The notes beneath the pieces were generated by a model, which saw only the letters and a program-made list of their open reading frames with translations, did not search any database and was not told the DNA's origin. This document shows positions 5,725-6,896 of a DNA stretch of 6,896 bases, piece after piece. The DNA comes from SCRD01 sp046705285 (GTDB lineage Bacteria > Acidobacteriota > Terriglobia > UBA7540), in NCBI GenBank assembly GCA_046705285.1, contig JBJKQK010000164.1, forward strand, positions 1 to 6,896, read 5' to 3'. The translations under genes and the position numbers were made by a program. The stretch's first letter is position 1, and the number at the start of each line of letters is the position of its first letter.

Positions 5725-6896
5725 ATGACAAGTAAAAGTATAAAGTCCACCACGGAATCAGCGGCCTGGACGTCGTTGCCACTGAGCGAAAAACAAGCTG
5801 TCGTCTCGCGGTTTGAAGAGAAGATTGACCAGGCGCAAAAGGATACCCCGCCCACCCAGGAGTGGGTGAAGAAGACGATTCGCCGGCGCGGAACGGGCCG
5901 CTGTCCGGTGCGCCTCAAACGGCTTTCATATGACGTCATCCTTCAATATGGCGACCGGTTGGCCGATCTCTTCTGCCAGTTCCCTGACGACGTTATTTAT
6001 GCGCAGCCGTATGACTTTTCCGTGGGCTATCAGCCTCCAGAGCGGAGCGACCGCGTCAATGAGCTTCAGGTCCTCACCGAGTCCGCCGAGTGGGTTGACG
6101 AGTGGGGAACGCGTTGGGGGCATCGTACGGGAGGAGTCGGCGCGACCCCGGTGGATGTCCCGATCAAGGATTGGTCGCAGTTGGATGATTTTCTGGCTCA
6201 CAACATCCCCGACCCCAGCGCTCCCGGCAGGCTGGCAAGGGTCGCTCCTTTGCTCGCAATGCACGGTGAGCGGAAATACTGCGTGGGGGTCCTGCACCTT
6301 GCGTTGTTTGAGCGCCTGCATTGTGTGCGCGGCATGGGAAACACCTTTGTGGACTTGTGCACGCATGAGCGGGAGATTTCCCGGCTCTGTGAGGCCCTGG
6401 CGGATTATCTTCTTGGATACGCCCGCCACTGGTGCAGGACCCCGGTTTCTGGAATCTTCCTGACCGACGACTGGGGTTCGCAAACGGGCCTGATGATATC
6501 CCTGAACATGTGGCGGAAATTCTTCAAGCCGCACTACCGCCGGGTCTTTGATGAAATACATCGCCTGGGCCGGGACATCATCTTTCACAGTTGCGGCAAC
6601 GTGATGGACATCATTCCGGATCTGATTGAGCTCGGCGTCGATGTTTTGGACCCGGTTCAGCCGGGAGCGATGAATCTCCGGGAAGTGGCCCGGCAGTTCG
6701 GGGGGCATATCAGTTTTTGTGGTGCCATTGACGACCAGCGTCTGGAGGGTTACAGCCCTGGGGAGGTCAAGAAAATTGTGCGCGAAGTGATCTCTGTGCT
6801 GGGGTCTCCCTTTGGCAACGGATATATCGGGGCCCCGGCAAATATAGTTCAACCGACTGTGCCTTTTGAGAACCTGCAAGCGCTGCTCCAGACCTT
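5725..6896 (+). CDS. URO-D-superfamily methyltransferase-like protein with candidate H-x-C...C zinc site (3' end cut by window)
   Basis: Translation from the ATG at 5725 is open to the right edge for 390 codons with no stop; judging from the family's usual 350-400 residues only a short tail should be missing. An in-frame TAA at 5707-5709 fixes the upstream limit. The first 55 residues are polar and without family features, then RCPVRL (59-64) resembles the usual opening of the URO-D fold. FLTDDWGSQTGLMIS (245-259) is a typical central barrel motif, where the DDWG acid residues line the pocket in relatives. IIFHSCGN (285-292) and SFCGAIDDQ (330-338) supply H288, C290 and C332, the pattern of the zinc ligands in methylcobamide:CoM methyltransferases such as MtaA/MtbA. 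NGYIGAPANIVQPTVPFEN (365-383) is the family's C-terminal signature. The HemE N-terminal Arg motif is absent. No signal peptide: cytoplasmic. Probably methyl transfer or a related C1 reaction; substrate unknown. By eye it is more G+C-rich than the gene at 778. Confidence 0.85.
   Translation, partial: MTSKSIKSTTESAAWTSLPLSEKQAVVSRFEEKIDQAQKDTPPTQEWVKKTIRRRGTGRCPVRLKRLSYDVILQYGDRLADLFCQFPDDVIYAQPYDFSVGYQPPERSDRVNELQVLTESAEWVDEWGTRWGHRTGGVGATPVDVPIKDWSQLDDFLAHNIPDPSAPGRLARVAPLLAMHGERKYCVGVLHLALFERLHCVRGMGNTFVDLCTHEREISRLCEALADYLLGYARHWCRTPVSGIFLTDDWGSQTGLMISLNMWRKFFKPHYRRVFDEIHRLGRDIIFHSCGNVMDIIPDLIELGVDVLDPVQPGAMNLREVARQFGGHISFCGAIDDQRLEGYSPGEVKKIVREVISVLGSPFGNGYIGAPANIVQPTVPFENLQALLQT

Noticed and set aside
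5926..6879. Long open frame on the minus strand (317 codons)
   Set aside because: It is the antisense shadow of the second URO-D-like gene, whose plus-strand product carries clear family motifs; the minus-strand product has no family features and is rich in His, Arg and Pro as shadows usually are.

Overview
The window holds four protein-coding genes, two of them cut by the window ends, and two long gene-poor spacers. The probable source is an uncultured, polysaccharide-degrading environmental bacterium of the Acidobacteriota / Planctomycetota / Verrucomicrobiota kind. This rests on three things: carbohydrate-active proteins exported with twin-arginine (Tat) signals, several uroporphyrinogen-decarboxylase-like (URO-D superfamily) paralogues, and loosely packed genes. 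There is no rRNA or other phylogenetic marker, so the taxonomic guess is weak.

Layout. (1) Positions 1-365, minus strand: the 5' part of a Tat-exported protein resembling the beta-L-arabinofuranosidase (GH127 / DUF1680-like) family, running off the left edge. (2) Positions 366-777: a divergent control region whose right half has two consecutive hairpins that would lie in the 5' leader of the next gene. (3) Positions 778-3510, plus strand: a 910-residue protein with a textbook Tat signal, an alpha-glucuronidase/hexosaminidase-like N-terminal region, a probable TIM-barrel centre, a helical region and a C-terminal beta-sandwich; probably a glycoside hydrolase or glycan-binding protein of uncharacterised specificity. 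(4) Positions 3511-3911: spacer with a 10-bp direct repeat just before the next gene. (5) Positions 3912-4979, plus: a cytoplasmic URO-D-superfamily protein (355 aa) without the HxC zinc motif. (6) Positions 4980-5724: a 745-base spacer with a possible minus-strand gene remnant and an imperfect direct repeat 254 bp apart, the second copy abutting the next start codon. (7) Positions 5725 to the right edge, plus: a second, very different URO-D-superfamily protein that keeps a candidate H-x-C...C zinc site like that of methylcobamide:CoM methyltransferases.

How they may work together (inference): two exported proteins would attack a plant- or microbe-derived glycan outside the cytoplasm. The two URO-D-like proteins, neither of which has the N-terminal motif of true HemE, may act in the cytoplasm on a small released compound, possibly by corrinoid-dependent methyl transfer from a methylated sugar or aromatic. 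No corrinoid protein, activase, transporter or regulator lies in the window, so this link is a hypothesis only. No CRISPR, tRNA, rRNA, phage or recognisable transposase gene was found.
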